Positions 52,778 through 63,781 of a stretch of 64,000 nucleotides of DNA are shown in pieces. Numbering within the stretch: the stretch's first letter is position 1; each line of letters starts with the position of its first letter. Both the position numbers and the translations under genes were made by a program. This DNA comes from Gracilaria gracilis (Eukaryota > Rhodophyta > Florideophyceae > Gracilariales > Gracilariaceae): NCBI GenBank assembly GCA_030374805.1, contig JARGSG010000035.1, positions 496,001-560,000 of the forward strand, in the 5' to 3' direction. Under the pieces are notes generated by a model that saw only the letters and a program-made list of their open reading frames with translations, did not search any database and was not told the DNA's origin.

Positions 52778-55700
52778 CTAACCCACTTGGGCTTTGTCGA
52801 GCGAGTCCGGTGGCGGCGTGCCGGTCCTCCGGTGGTATTGAAGTACCTTCGAGCGAGGCAGGTGCTCGATAGGTTCTTGTGTGTCCTCCGAAGGGGGGTA
52901 GCCGTACCAACGGACTTGGTATACCAGCTCTCCAGTAGAGTCTTGGCCGTGCCTCACTATACGGTCCACTACGAACTCGCGTTCGTAGACACTCCGCTCT
53001 GGCGGCTTGACCAGTGAGTCCTCATCCCTGGCGGTCGAACAATCTTCCGTTGAGTGGCGGATTGCTCCTCCACTGTCGTGGCTTATGCGGGCGATTGCCT
53101 TCGACTTCCGTCTCATCGGCAATGCATCCTGTATCCCAGGTCTCGGTTGCGCTCCCCAAGGAGGTTCTCGGAGAGTTACATTCTCTGGGGCGGGGTCTGA
53201 AACCACTTGTTTGTGAAGCTGTTGCGGGGGCCCATCTGGGCGGACTGTGAGCTTCCGGTGTTCCGGCGAGATCGTCCCGATCGACGGGCGGCAATCCTCC
53301 GTACGGGGGTCTAGCGAGCGGTGCTCCGTCACGTGCGTTCCTGACGGTTCGCCACCCACAGCGGTGCGTGTGGCTCCAACCGTCATGGTGCCGTGGTGAG
53401 CCGTCTCAATTACGGAACTACCGTTTTTTGACGGCTCGTCACTCTCCGTGGCACGCGTGTGCCCACGGCGTGCACTGTCATGTGCATAGTCATCCTTCAA
53501 GGGAGGCGGTTTATCCACTGTGCGTGGCCCGTGTCGCGCCGTGCGCGCGTCCAACTTAATTGGCTTCTGTCCACCTAGAGTGGTGTCCACCTGTACTGAT
53601 GTGGCCGTGTGCTCTGCGGTTTGCGTGCCATTATCGACCAAGTCGATTGCACCTCCCAAACTTGGGTCTGCCGTCACAGCACGGTCTTTAACAACCAATT
53701 TCTCTTCCGAATGATCGGTCTCCTCCGCTGTCGGGGCAACATCGGTCTCCTCTCCATTCCGCAGTAGCGGTGCGTCGCCGGGTGTGCTCCCGGACGTCGG
53801 GTTTTGAACGGCGCCGCTGCTGTTGCGGATCTGCGCGTCCTCCGTGGGCGACGGCAATGAGCCAGCGACAACTTCCACTTCGTGGCCCGCCGTGTCTGGG
53901 TGCGCATCCCGTTTGGGCGTAGTCTCTCTAAGTGAGGACTCCGCTTGCTGCGGCGACGATGAAAACCATAACTGGGCATCCCGTGACATTGGGCTCTCGA
54001 CGGGGCGCTTACTGTCACACGTCGGTGCGTTCTCCGTCCGCGACGGCAAAGCAACCCCCACTCCGTTCCTGGCGGTGTCCCGCGAGGGTGCAGTATCCGT
54101 TTGCAACGACGTAGACTGCAAAAAAGCAGCGCAACCAGAATGAGCGTCCCCCTCCCCCTCCTTAGCTGGAGCGGCGGGGCCCGGAGCGATAATCCCAGTA
54201 GTGGGCACGATGCGTGTGTGCACATACGCATCTGGCCCAATTTTCGGGGTACGTTCCGATTCCGTAGGGAGGTCGGCCAGACCGCGCGCGGCGTGCGGTA
54301 GAATTGACAGGCCGAGCGGGGCGTCCCTGCCAATAGCCAGAGGCGCTGCCGGGGTAGTATCCGACCTGGCCGGTCCGGGATGGGCTTCTTGCACGGTGGG
54401 TTCCGGCGGTGGTGCCGGCGTAACGCGATCACGCGAGAAGCGTTCGTGTTCACCCTTGACGTCAAGGACAACGGTTGTATCGGTAGTAGAAATAACCCTG
54501 TAAGGGCCGTCCGTTATCGGAGAAAGTTTATGGCGTTTCTCTTTTTCCGGATTGTAGTATTCTTTCCGGAGAAATACATAGCCACCTTCCCTGATTTGTG
54601 GGGCATTCTTTCGCACACGTGCGTCGAAGTTCCGCTTGTAGGCGGCTTGTGCCTTAGCGATTTGCTGCCCAACTACGGGAATGATTTGCTTCAGCCATTG
54701 CTTCCAGGCGTCCCTGTGTAGACGGGGTGAAGGGAACTTATCCAGCGTAGGTTGGGGCTCGACAGCCACCGATGGTGGGACACGCGATAAGACCAGTTCG
54801 AACGGAGAGATCTGGGTAGTGCGATGTACCTGCGTATTGTAGGCATATGTCACCGCATCGGTGTAGAGATCCCATTCCGACGGGTGGTCGGCGACAAAGG
54901 TTCGCAGCGCATTCAGCATGGTGCGATTGAAGCGCTCCACCTGGCCGTTACTTTGCGGATGGTAGGTCGTAGTAAACCAGTTCTTAATGTCCAGTATTCG
55001 ACACACGTCCTGGAAGAACTTCGCAGTGAATTGCGACCCATTATCCGATAGTAACTCAATCGGCGGTCCGTAGACAAACACCCAGTGGGTTACGAACGCT
55101 TGCGCGACCGCACTGGCGGTGATCTTCGTCAGCGGAACTGTCCGCACGAGCTTCGAAAAGTGGTCGGTTATGACGAGTAAAAACCGATTACCTCGGCGGT
55201 CCGAATAAACTCACCGAGTATGTCAATCGCCACGAACTCAAGTGGGGCCCTTGCGGGGAAGAGTACCAACTGTTTGGAGTATTTCCGCAGTTTGACGCGG
55301 TTCTTTGCACAACCAGAGCATCCACGAGCAGTGGCGTACGCATCGAATGCCATAGCTGGCCAATAGAAGTCCTTCCTGAGGGTGTAGTACAATTTCCTTC
55401 CACCAGGGTGGGCCGACAACTTCGCGTAATGCGACAAATGCAAGACTCGAGATTGAAGCGAGTGAGGTACCACAATCTGTGGTCGGTCAGTAACCGTTCG
55501 AACCAAGAATCCTTGGTCGTTCATGACAAAAGGCAGTTGAGCTCCACCGTTCAGACGGGCGCGCACCCTACTGCAGAACTGGTCCGTATACTGTTCCCGG
55601 ATCAGTTCTTCCGGTGTTATCGGCACGAATGATCCCGGTACTGGCTCCGTATCTGAAACGGCTAAGACAGCGTCATAGACGTCCCATCCCTCCAAATCTT

Positions 55701-58323
55701 TGTCTTCGTCGTCCTCCATAAAGAAACGGGGTATTTCCAGATCATCGACTGGCTCAGCTTCGGCCGCAGTCGGTAAGCGGGAAAGTGCATCAGCCTGAGT
55801 GTTCAGGATTCCCTTCTTGTACTGCACGTCGAAGTTGAACTCCGATAATCTTAGCCTCCACCGCATCAAGCGGCCAGAGGGCTCCGCAATCGAGAGAAGC
55901 CATCGCAGAGCCGAATGGTCGGTATGAACGGTAAAATGTCCTCCCATGAGGTACGGTCGCAGCGTCTGGAGAGCCCAGACTACTGCTAAGCATTCTTTCT
56001 CGGGTACCGAGTAATTCCTTTCATGCACGTTAAGGCTTCGAGACCAAAAACCAATTGGAAGTCGTTCGCCACTCTCCGTGGTCTGAAACAGGGCACAGCC
56101 GATCTGGAAATTGCTGGCATCTGTATCGATGGCATAGGGCAATCCGAGTTTCGGCAGGGAAAGAATTGGCGGCGAAGTTACTGCATCAATGAGCGATGAG
56201 AATGCCATTGCCTTACGGTCATCGAATGGTTCCAGTTTCACTGGCTGTCTCTTTCGCAAGAGTTCATTCAATGGAGCTGCTATATCCGCGAAGTGCGGAA
56301 TAAAACGGCGGTAGACATTGCAAAGGCCGAGGAAGGATCGAAGTTCCGTCTGAGTCCGTGGGTGTTTGGCCTCCTTGAGGGACCGCACACGTACAGCGTC
56401 AATCGATAGCCGTCCCGGACGGATTATGTGGCCGAGATATTTCACGGTATCGGTAAAGAACTCGCACTTCTTCAACTTCAGTGTGATGCCCGCCTCTCGT
56501 AGGACTCGCATCACCTCCCGAACGTGGGTCAAGTGCTCGTCCAGGTTACTGGAGAACACAATGATGTCATCCAGGTATACCAGGCACGTTTTCCACTTAA
56601 AGCGGGCAAGCAAAATATCCACTGCTCTTTGGAAAGTGGCAGGGGCGTTCGTGAGCCCGAAGGGCATCCGGTTGAATCGGTATAGTCCTTGATGACATAC
56701 AAACGCCGTTTTATCACGGTCCTCTACCCTAACTGGGACTTGCCAATATCCCCAGTTCGCGTCGAGGGTCGTGAACACCTTTGCGCTTCCGAGCGAATCG
56801 ATACATTCGTCCATCCTCGGGATGGGATACACGTCCTTGACGGTAGCCGCGTTAAGCTTGCGGTAATCGATACAAAAACGCCAAGACCCATTGAGTTTGG
56901 GAGCGAGTACCACGGGCGAGGCCCATGGCGACTGGGCCGGTTCAATGACTCCGGCGCGGAGCATCTTCTCGACTTGAGTCTTCTCTTCTTCCCGAGCTGT
57001 CGGTCCTGCCCTGTAGGGGTGTTGCGAGATTGGCCGAGTGTTCGGCATCAAATCTATCCGATGTTCGGTGATCCCAATTTTCCCAAGGGAACCGTCCCAC
57101 ATGGGGGTGAACTCACGTAGCATATCCCGTAACTTCTCACGGTGAGACTCTGGGGCATGGTTAAAGTCTAGAGACTCGAGCTCCTGTACGGGGTCCTTCT
57201 TCTCAGATCCAGGTGATTCTGGCCTTCCTTCCGACAGTGTCGGCGTTGCTTCTTTCGACGAGTTCAACACTTCTTTACCCGACGAGTTCGGCTCAGCGTC
57301 TCCCGACGAAGTCTTTGGTACAGTTGTGTCAGCGCACTTCCCCTCTCCCTCCTCAGCTTCGAGAATTCCGAGAACCTCGGCGGTAGAGACCTGTGTGGGT
57401 ACAATAGCCACCGGGTGTGGTAACATGGAACCAATGACTTGGTTCTTTACCAACCTCTGTTGGGAGGAGCTGAAATTAGCAACCAATACCCTGAAGGGCT
57501 TTTCTGGCTCAACAAGTACAATCCCATTCGCGAGGGCCACGTTCTGCCTTTCGTAAAGGAGAGGCAATGGCTGAACGGTTTGCAGGCCGTGCTGTAGGGA
57601 CGTGACCGTGACCCATGTCTGGGATTCCGGTGGAATGCAAATAGACCGAGCCACTCGGAGCTTCGTAGATGAACGGTGCGATTCCGCTGGCTGCTGGGCC
57701 ACTGGCAATGGAACTTGCTTCTTGAAAGCCTTTCGTAAAGGTCGCCGAACAATTGGCACTGTTGTGCCGTTCTCCAGCTCGACGGTCCTTTTCCGCGGTC
57801 GAATTGCTTCGACAAAACGGTCGCAGAAATCACATCCGAGTATGACCGGCGCAGCTAAACGCTTGCAGACTATGAAGTCCAAGCGGACAACGCAACGGCC
57901 AAGCCTGACAATCAGGTCAATTACTCCCACGATTGAAAGGGGCCTATTGTTTGCATCCGCTATCTCGGTCGGCGGGGCCGGCCGAATCTGAGACAATAAC
58001 TGCGGCGGAATAAGCGATTGAACCAAGAAGTTTGGACCAGCACCCGTGTCGAGAACGGACAACTGCCGAACCATATAATGGTCGGATATCCCGAGGTCGG
58101 CGAAAACTTTGTAGTTTCGTTTCGCCATGACCAAGACTCTATCCGGAGCGCGGAAATTGCGTGACCGTACCCACGGGCGACGGAGAACACCGAGATGTTC
58201 CGAGTCCACGTCTGTCGTGGCCATCTTCCTCGTAAGGATCGTGACCGGGGAGCGAGGCTTTGCAACCTCCGGCGCAGTTGACCTCGACTGCGTTTGCGCC
58301 GCTCCTTCAAAGGAGGCTCCCAT
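52778..58323 (-). pseudogene. Element B pol region (fossil)
   Basis: The Ty3/gypsy domain order is protease (LDTGAGPNFL), reverse transcriptase (FCIDYRKLN, YLDDIIVFSS), RNase H (IDTDASNFQIGCALF, HTDHSALRWLL), integrase zinc region (SAHPGGRKLYYT...CSGCAKNRV) and core (LLSDNGSQFTAKFF, HPQSNGQVERFNRT). A long disordered linker follows, and then a terminal chromodomain (FVVDRIVRHG, YQVRWYGYPPS, EPIEHLPRSK). The copy is broken. Protein similarity to element A is high. Confidence 0.9.
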
Positions 58324-58325
58324 GC

Positions 58326-60358
58326 TCAGTTTTTCTGAGCGTCGCCGCTATTTTGCGGAACCGGTGGGCTCGCAAATGCGGCTGCTGCTTCACCATGATG
58401 CGGTGAAGATTCCTGTTTTCCAGGCTGAGTATCCGCCTTCGCACGAAGGTACGATTTGTCGGGAACACGTTCCCGCTCGGCGGGCGTCAACGACTCATAA
58501 TGGAGAACAATTTTTGCCATCTCTCTGAATGGTAACATACAGTTCGGGGCAATATGATCAGGTTTGTAGCAAACATGGCATATGAGCTGGCGAAGAGAAT
58601 CCGCATTGGGCGGCCTTCGCTCCTGTCTCGGGGGTAGGGATCCCTCCACCCGGGACGGGAGTTTCTGTATCCGCCAGAGTGCGGCACTGGCAATGCCGGA
58701 ACATGATTACCGGTGTACAGAGCAGGATCCGAATCTTCGGTAGTCGGTCCCATCGTAGATGGCAGGTCCGACGTTGCCAAAGATTGGTCACTCTGCACTA
58801 GGTGCACGTTGTCGTAGATAGCATGGGCTGAACCTCTCGATTGATGCTGTGATAAATCCCTCTCTTCCAGATGGAATAGACGGCGTGTGCGAGACTTAAT
58901 GCCGGCACGTGCCCGTGCCGCATCACCCTCAGCTTGGGCAAATTGAACCAGCTCCAAGTAGGAGATCTTGCGCTTGTTCTCCCGATAACAGGCTACCAAA
59001 GTTCTAATCGAGGGAACCAAGCCATCCACAAACATGGTACATCGCTCGGCCGCGGAGTAGACGTTCCCACAGCGGTGAAAGGCCTTATTCAACCGTGTAG
59101 AATAAACGGTATCCGTCTCTTCCGGTCCTTGCTTCGCGTCGCGCAATGCGAGTAGGGCCTCTTGAATTGCGTTCCCTGTAGCGTAGGATCGCAGGAGGTA
59201 CTGTACAGCCTCTGGCCAACAGGTCACTCCTCCCTCGGAGGCACGAGACGATCCGCGGACAGAGTTGTACTGGTCCTCGGCCATACCTTTTAAAAAGTAA
59301 GGCAGTGCGATGTAGGCTTGCGCCTCAGACATCCGAAGTACATCGGCTTCCCCAACATATCGGGCGAGAAAGTCCAACACTAGGATTGGATCCTGCCCAG
59401 AGAACTTATTGGGCTTCAGTGTGAGCTCCAGCCTCTTAATGTGGTCTTTCACTCGTCCAGTCCCGCGAGGGGTCCTTTCTCCACTGGAGTCTTCCAGCCG
59501 ATAATATCGGTACGACAGCAACTTCCGATGCAATAAATTCGTCGGCTTCAGTTCCTTGAGTCCAAGGTGCTTTCGTCCTTTAGAACGGCTCCGGGCAACG
59601 CCTTGCGTGGCCTCGGTGGCCCGGGAACGGGTAGCACGAGAGCGTGGGGGCTCGTCCTCACTTTCCGAAGAATCGGTTGACGAATCCCTGACTTGGGCAT
59701 TAGACTCAGAGGATGAAGAAGAGGACGAATCAGGTTCCAATTTAACCTTTCTCTTCTTTCCCGCATGGCGGTCCTTGGAGCGGTGCGACTTCCGAGAACC
59801 TTCGGAAACCGGCACGCCGGGCGCCACAGCATCGTGGATGATGGTGTGCTCGACCGTTTCCAGGCGGGCCGCTAAGCGGTTTAAACGATCAGCTGCCTGC
59901 TCATGCAGGACAGCCGATTCCTTTCGGTCTTCCATGATCTGGTTGACATCAGGCCGTAAGACACGGACGTCTTGCGAAACATCCCGAACATCGGCTTCGT
60001 ACAGCCGTTGCCGGAGTTTCGTAATGCCGTGAATCAGAACCACGTGAGAGTTCTGCATCACGCGCACTTGTGCCTCTAATTCACGGAGGGTATACTCGTC
60101 GGACCTCGACGACATGGCTTCAGCCGCTTGGGCGGAATTAGCCGGTCCTTGAGCGGGTGGGGCCCCATTGTTGGTACGGGGACCCCGGGAAGCCGGTGCT
60201 TGAGCGTTATCACCCGGGACGTTCAGTACATCCGTTGGTAACGGCGGGAGGCTCTGAGCCAGTCCAGATGATTCCGGTGGTCCGGCAATTGGGCCAGGTG
60301 CAGACCCAGCCTTCGAGCGACCGTTGTTACGGCGAGATGTCATTGTCCGCCGAAGCAA
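58326..60358 (-). pseudogene. Element B gag region (fossil)
   Basis: It has a Pro/Gly/Ser-rich start, a Ser/acidic tract, a basic patch (RSRATRSRATEATQG), a capsid-like helical region with LVLDFLARYVGEADVLRMSE, and a CCHC zinc knuckle (CHVCYKPDHIAPNC). The layout is as in element A. The copy is broken. Confidence 0.85.
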
Positions 60359-60395
60359 TCGGGAGTTTTAAACGAACGATTACCGCTTCCAGCAG

Positions 60396-60413
60396 TTCTA
60401 AGTCGGGAGACCA
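60396..60413 (-). other. Primer-binding site of element B
   Basis: Read on the minus strand this is TGGTCTCCCGACTTAGAA, two bases inside the right LTR, identical to that of element A. Confidence 0.75.
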
Positions 60414-60415
60414 CT

Positions 60416-61292
60416 TGTGGGGCAAAGCCGGGAACGGGAGGAAAGAACACAAACCGCGCCAACGGCTACGTACCCAAGGTGTTCAGCCTTGCTCCCTATT
60501 GGGGCAGAGCAGTGGCAGAACCCTCCGATGAGGCCGACACGTGCCGGGCGTAACTCCGGGCAGCCTCTTCCTGACTTACAGACGGAGGTTGGGGGTGGCA
60601 ATCGGGTTGCCAACAGGATGGATTCCACTGGGTGTGGCGTATCCCGTAGCAAAAGGGACGAGATAGAAGGTAGCAAAATGAGCCGCACTGCGGAGCACAG
60701 ACTCGTGAGAGCTGGGAATAATCCCGAGACAAAAAGGGGCAAACCTGTACAACAGGGCGAAGTGTAACGAAGCCGTAAGACGGGAAAACAGAAAGAGTGT
60801 ATGGAAGAATGATCAATAAGAGGCCGTAACGACGGATCGGTGCTTCTCGGTGACGGAGGTGGATAACTTGTCCGGATAAGCGGCGGTATTCCCCGGGGAT
60901 GGGGCGAAAGACCGTGCGCAAGCGGAACTCAAGCTAGAGCCAAGGCCTCGTTGAGGTTTACTTCCCCGTACAGTGGCGGCAAGCGCCGCCACTTATATAC
61001 GGCTGACAAATATCACTAAAATATCTAAGTACCCGGCACGCCGGCCAACACTACCCACGTGTACCTCCGTGGCACACTTGCAACGGCGCATCCGGTAATC
61101 GGGCGCGGGCACACACGTGTCGCGCCAATCCTACCCTTCATAGGCGGATCCCTAATCCGGGCCAAATAGCGGATCCCTAATCCGGGCCAAATAGGCAAAT
61201 AGACTTCATAATAGTAGGAAGTTCAGCCAAAAATAACAACGGATATATGAGCGGCATCCCCCTCAGTCCCTGCCAAGGGCAATTGCTCTACA
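60416..61292 (-). repeat. Right (5') LTR of element B
   Basis: This is 877 bp. It is 25 bp longer than the left LTR because of a tandem duplication of a GGATCCCTAATCCGG-containing unit near 61,146-61,193. It is followed by the target duplication AGAAC. Confidence 0.95.
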
Positions 61293-61297
61293 AGAAC

Positions 61298-61377
61298 TAG
61301 CCGTCCGTTTACTGAACTATCGTACGAGAGTAATGGGTCGCAATCAAATTACCACAACCTATCAGTCAATTACCTGA
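61298..61377 (+). pseudogene. 3' end of the Harbinger transposase beyond the LTR insertion
   Basis: The transposase frame left at 39,973 continues here (LAVRLLNYRTRVMGRNQITT) and stops with TGA at 61,375-61,377. It proves that element B landed inside the coding sequence. Confidence 0.85.
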
Positions 61378-61397
61378 GCGCGGGCCTTTGCCCGAGG

Positions 61398-61447
61398 AGC
61401 CAAGTGCGCGAATGCGGGCGCCAGCGAGCTTTAACTCGCACTTGGCT
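61398..61447. terminator. Hairpin between the convergent Harbinger genes
   Basis: AGCCAAGTGCG (61,398-61,408) and its exact complement (61,437-61,447) flank 28 nt, between the two converging 3' ends. It could shape both transcript ends; the terminator role is a guess. Confidence 0.3.
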
Positions 61448-61499
61448 GGCCCGCGCGAGCGGAAGCCCCAGCATTTCAATGAAAGAATGACTGGCCTCG

Positions 61500-62336
61500 T
61501 TACTTCGAAATGCTGCGTGTGACTTCATTCGAGAGCTTTCCAAGCAGTTCTTGTAAAGTACTGTTCATGCCAGCAATCATCGCTTTAGTATTATTCATGT
61601 TCTGGTTAACCTCTGCTTTCAATGACTTGACTTCTTTCTGCACAAAGTTCGATATAATGGCTTCATGCGCATCTCCTCTTGCCCCATTCCCATTCTCGGA
61701 CGTAAAAGAACTAGAAATAACCCCCATAAACTGTGTCATACTCTCCATACTGCTAAAGATGATTTCATCTGTCCTTGATTTCTTTGCGTGTAGTCCGAAT
61801 TGAACGCTCGGTTTCTTTTTATCCTTTATACCACGTTTGTGTTACTCTTCCATTTCGTCGCTTCCACTTCTTTTGTCCGACTCTTTTACATCATCTTCTC
61901 CTACCAACGTCGCCCGAATGGTGCCCTGAATGTGCTGAGCTATATTTTTTGCTCTGCGAACATCAGAAGGGCACGAAAGATCTCTTGTTGGCTTACGGGC
62001 GTTGCAAAGTTTATCAAACTTATTTTTCAGGGAGTCCTGATTTCTTGTGGGACGAACGTTGGCTTTGCTCCATTCTCCAAATTCCCTAGCCACTACAGCC
62101 CACATGTTTTCATCGATTGGTTTGATGCGTTCCACAATATTAAGTAGTGCCGTGACATCATCTTTGCGGTAATTTGGAGCACCAGAGCGTCCTTAGGATG
62201 GCTTTTTTGGTGATTTAGTAGCGTTTGCTTTCGTCTTAGCGGCAGGAACGGATGGCGGACTCGGATTGTTTTTTTCGACTTCCGACGGTGGTACCGGAGA
62301 GACCGTGGGAGGATTTGGGCTACTGTTGCTGGCCAT
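61500..62336 (-). pseudogene. MYB/SANT-like second protein of the Harbinger element, two in-frame stops
   Basis: PIF/Harbinger elements carry a MYB-like protein that helps the transposase bind the ends and enter the nucleus. From ATG 62336 the frame has a Pro/Ser/Lys-rich head, a TAA at 62,195-62,193, then a trihelix/SANT-like domain: APNYRKDDVTALLNIVERI, DENMWAVVAREFGEWSKAN and SLKNKFDKLCNARKPT. A second TAA at 61,844-61,842 precedes a coiled-coil tail in the same frame (VQKEVKSLKAEVNQNMNNTK) ending at 61,500. Two nonsense changes with no frameshift make it a recent pseudogene. It converges on the transposase. Confidence 0.85.
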
Positions 62337-62451
62337 ATTTTTGGCGTGGAAGGGATGATGAGGAGAGGCACTGCAGCTGAGGTACTGCCTTGTGGTACCT
62401 TATGCCGTGACGGGAGGTGTTGCAAGTGTTTCGGTGAACGGTTTGGCGCCA

Positions 62452-62502
62452 ATATTTGGCGCGATGTTCATTTCTGATGTGAAATGACATTGCGCCAAAT
62501 AT
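62452..62502. repeat. 51-bp subterminal palindrome, right end of Harbinger
   Basis: The arms start ATATTTGGCGC and end GCGCCAAATAT and pair over about 22 nt with few mismatches around a TGATGT-type centre. Another TTTGGCGC word lies just left at about 62,442. It mirrors the left-end palindrome at 38,781-38,827. Confidence 0.75.
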
Positions 62503-62517
62503 GTGGTTGCCTGGCGG

Positions 62518-62540
62518 ACTGTTCATTTCTACATGCACCC
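62518..62540 (-). repeat. Right terminal inverted repeat of the Harbinger element
   Basis: Read on the minus strand from 62,540 it begins GGGTGCATGTAGAAATGA, identical to the left end, and is followed by target duplication ATT. Confidence 0.85.
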
Positions 62541-62543
62541 ATT

Positions 62544-63781
62544 CAATTTTTTGAATGCTGCCTTGAGTTTTGGACGAGTTGTTGCGCGCCGACGCTCTCG
62601 GAAGTTCCGAGACGGAACGAGCTGCGCGCAGATCGTGCGCGCGCTTACAGCCGATGCGGCTGGCGCGCCAGTTGGTTCGCACATCAACTTGGCGCGGGCA
62701 TCGCCGATGGTGCACTCGCGCAACTTATTGATGGCGCATGCGTGCGTAGAAAGGGGGGAGTGGAATGTGTGGGCGCGCTGAGGTGCGCGATCTGCGAAGG
62801 TAGCGTTTTCGTTATCTATAGCGCCGCTGTCATTGGCGGTTACGGCTAGTTCGGTGGCGTAGCCATATTGGTTGCGCGCTGGGGAGCGCCGCGCTCCTGC
62901 CTCATGGACCATCTGTTGCTGGCTGGCGTGCTGTAAACGCGCAATCTGCGACGCTGGTTAATGGGCACAATAAAACAGAATTCGCGAGCTACACTATATA
63001 CAGCACCCTTATTTCGGCCGATGATTGCAGTGCAATAGATACCGTTGGTACTGTACCTTCGCTACTTGAAAAGTTTATAGATATGATAATGCGTGCTCTG
63101 TCGCACTGACTGACGTTGGCAGAATGCGCCCGTTTGGAGTGTTTGGGGGTGGCGAGCGTTATTGTCGCTCGCGCTACCGTGGGTGCCCTGCGCGTGAGCT
63201 CAAGCAATAGAAACGGTATCAGAGATGGTGTAAACAGTGAGCAATCCTGCTCAGCCGCGCTTAATCTGGTGCGCGCGGAAGACAGCTCCGCGCATTAGCG
63301 CCCGAACAGCTCCAGTAAAAACGTGCATGTACAGCGGCAGGCGAGTGACTTTTCGAGAGATCGTCGAAGCGACGCTGCCGCCTTGATGTCATGGGCGGCG
63401 TGGGGGGTGCCACCAGCTCAATGTGGTCGGCGCCATTGGCAGGCTCCGGAATGAAGTTGTCACGCGGTGCTGCGCCGCTGTGCATTTTGTGCATACAGCG
63501 GCCGCCGCGGCGCGTGTACGATGCGCGCCTGTGACCGTGTCCCACTCTGTGAACTGTAAACGGAGGCGCCTCGCCAGCCGTTGTACAACTGCCGCCTGCA
63601 CCCGCATCGCTCGCATGCGAGACGCATCCATCCACGCCGTCGCTTTCCGCCGCGCGCTGCTTACCGCGCGCTATAAGAGCGCCGCGCCCATGCGCGCATC
63701 CTCTTCGATGCTCATCGTGCGTCGTGCCCCATCCCCCCGCCCCCGCCCCCGCCCCCGCACCTCTACACCGCTGCTCGCACC
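62544..63781. other. GC-rich spacer and 5' region of the FG-GAP gene
   Basis: I see no gene. The reverse form of the GTACCAACGGTA word (ATACCGTTGGTAC) with TGTACCTTCG lies at 63,039-63,061. Overlapping open frames here come from GC-rich composition. A CCCCGC run lies at about 63,735-63,760. Confidence 0.45.
63672..63677 (+). promoter_or_regulatory. TATA box of the FG-GAP gene
   Basis: TATAAG stands in a GC-rich setting 110 bases before ATG 63782. A start about 30 bases downstream would give a leader of roughly 80 nt. Confidence 0.55.

Larger units (their letters stand above)
39974..61292 (-). mobile_element. LTR element B, Ty3/gypsy-type with chromodomain, carrying element A
   Basis: This is a Ty3/gypsy-like LTR retrotransposon on the minus strand. 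Its right (5') LTR is 60,416-61,292. Its left (3') LTR is 39,974-51,447, split by element A. The flanking target duplication is AGAAC (39,969-39,973 and 61,293-61,297). Without element A it is about 10.7 kb. In its own order it has the 5' LTR, primer-binding site (60,396-60,413), gag region with a zinc knuckle, pol with protease, reverse transcriptase, RNase H, integrase and a distant chromodomain, a 1.3-kb 3' region, polypurine tract (51,448-51,460) and 3' LTR. By eye the two LTRs differ at about five bases in roughly 850, plus one 25-bp tandem duplication, so the insertion is young. The coding region is broken in about two places beyond the gag/pol junction. It is a fossil. Confidence 0.93.
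38686..62540 (+). mobile_element. PIF/Harbinger DNA transposon (about 2.5 kb), split by nested LTR elements
   Basis: Terminal inverted repeats begin GGGTGCATGTAGAAATGA at 38,686 and match the reverse complement of the right end (last base 62,540) perfectly for 18 bases and with mismatches further in. A 3-bp duplication, ATT, flanks both ends (38,683-38,685 and 62,541-62,543), the duplication length typical of PIF/Harbinger. The element carries the family's usual two genes in convergent arrangement: a DDE transposase (left, plus strand) and a MYB/SANT-like protein (right, minus strand). Taking out the LTR insertion (39,974-61,297, including one target copy) leaves 2,531 bp. Both genes are broken, so it is a dead copy, but the intact ends could still be moved by an active relative. 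Confidence 0.92.
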
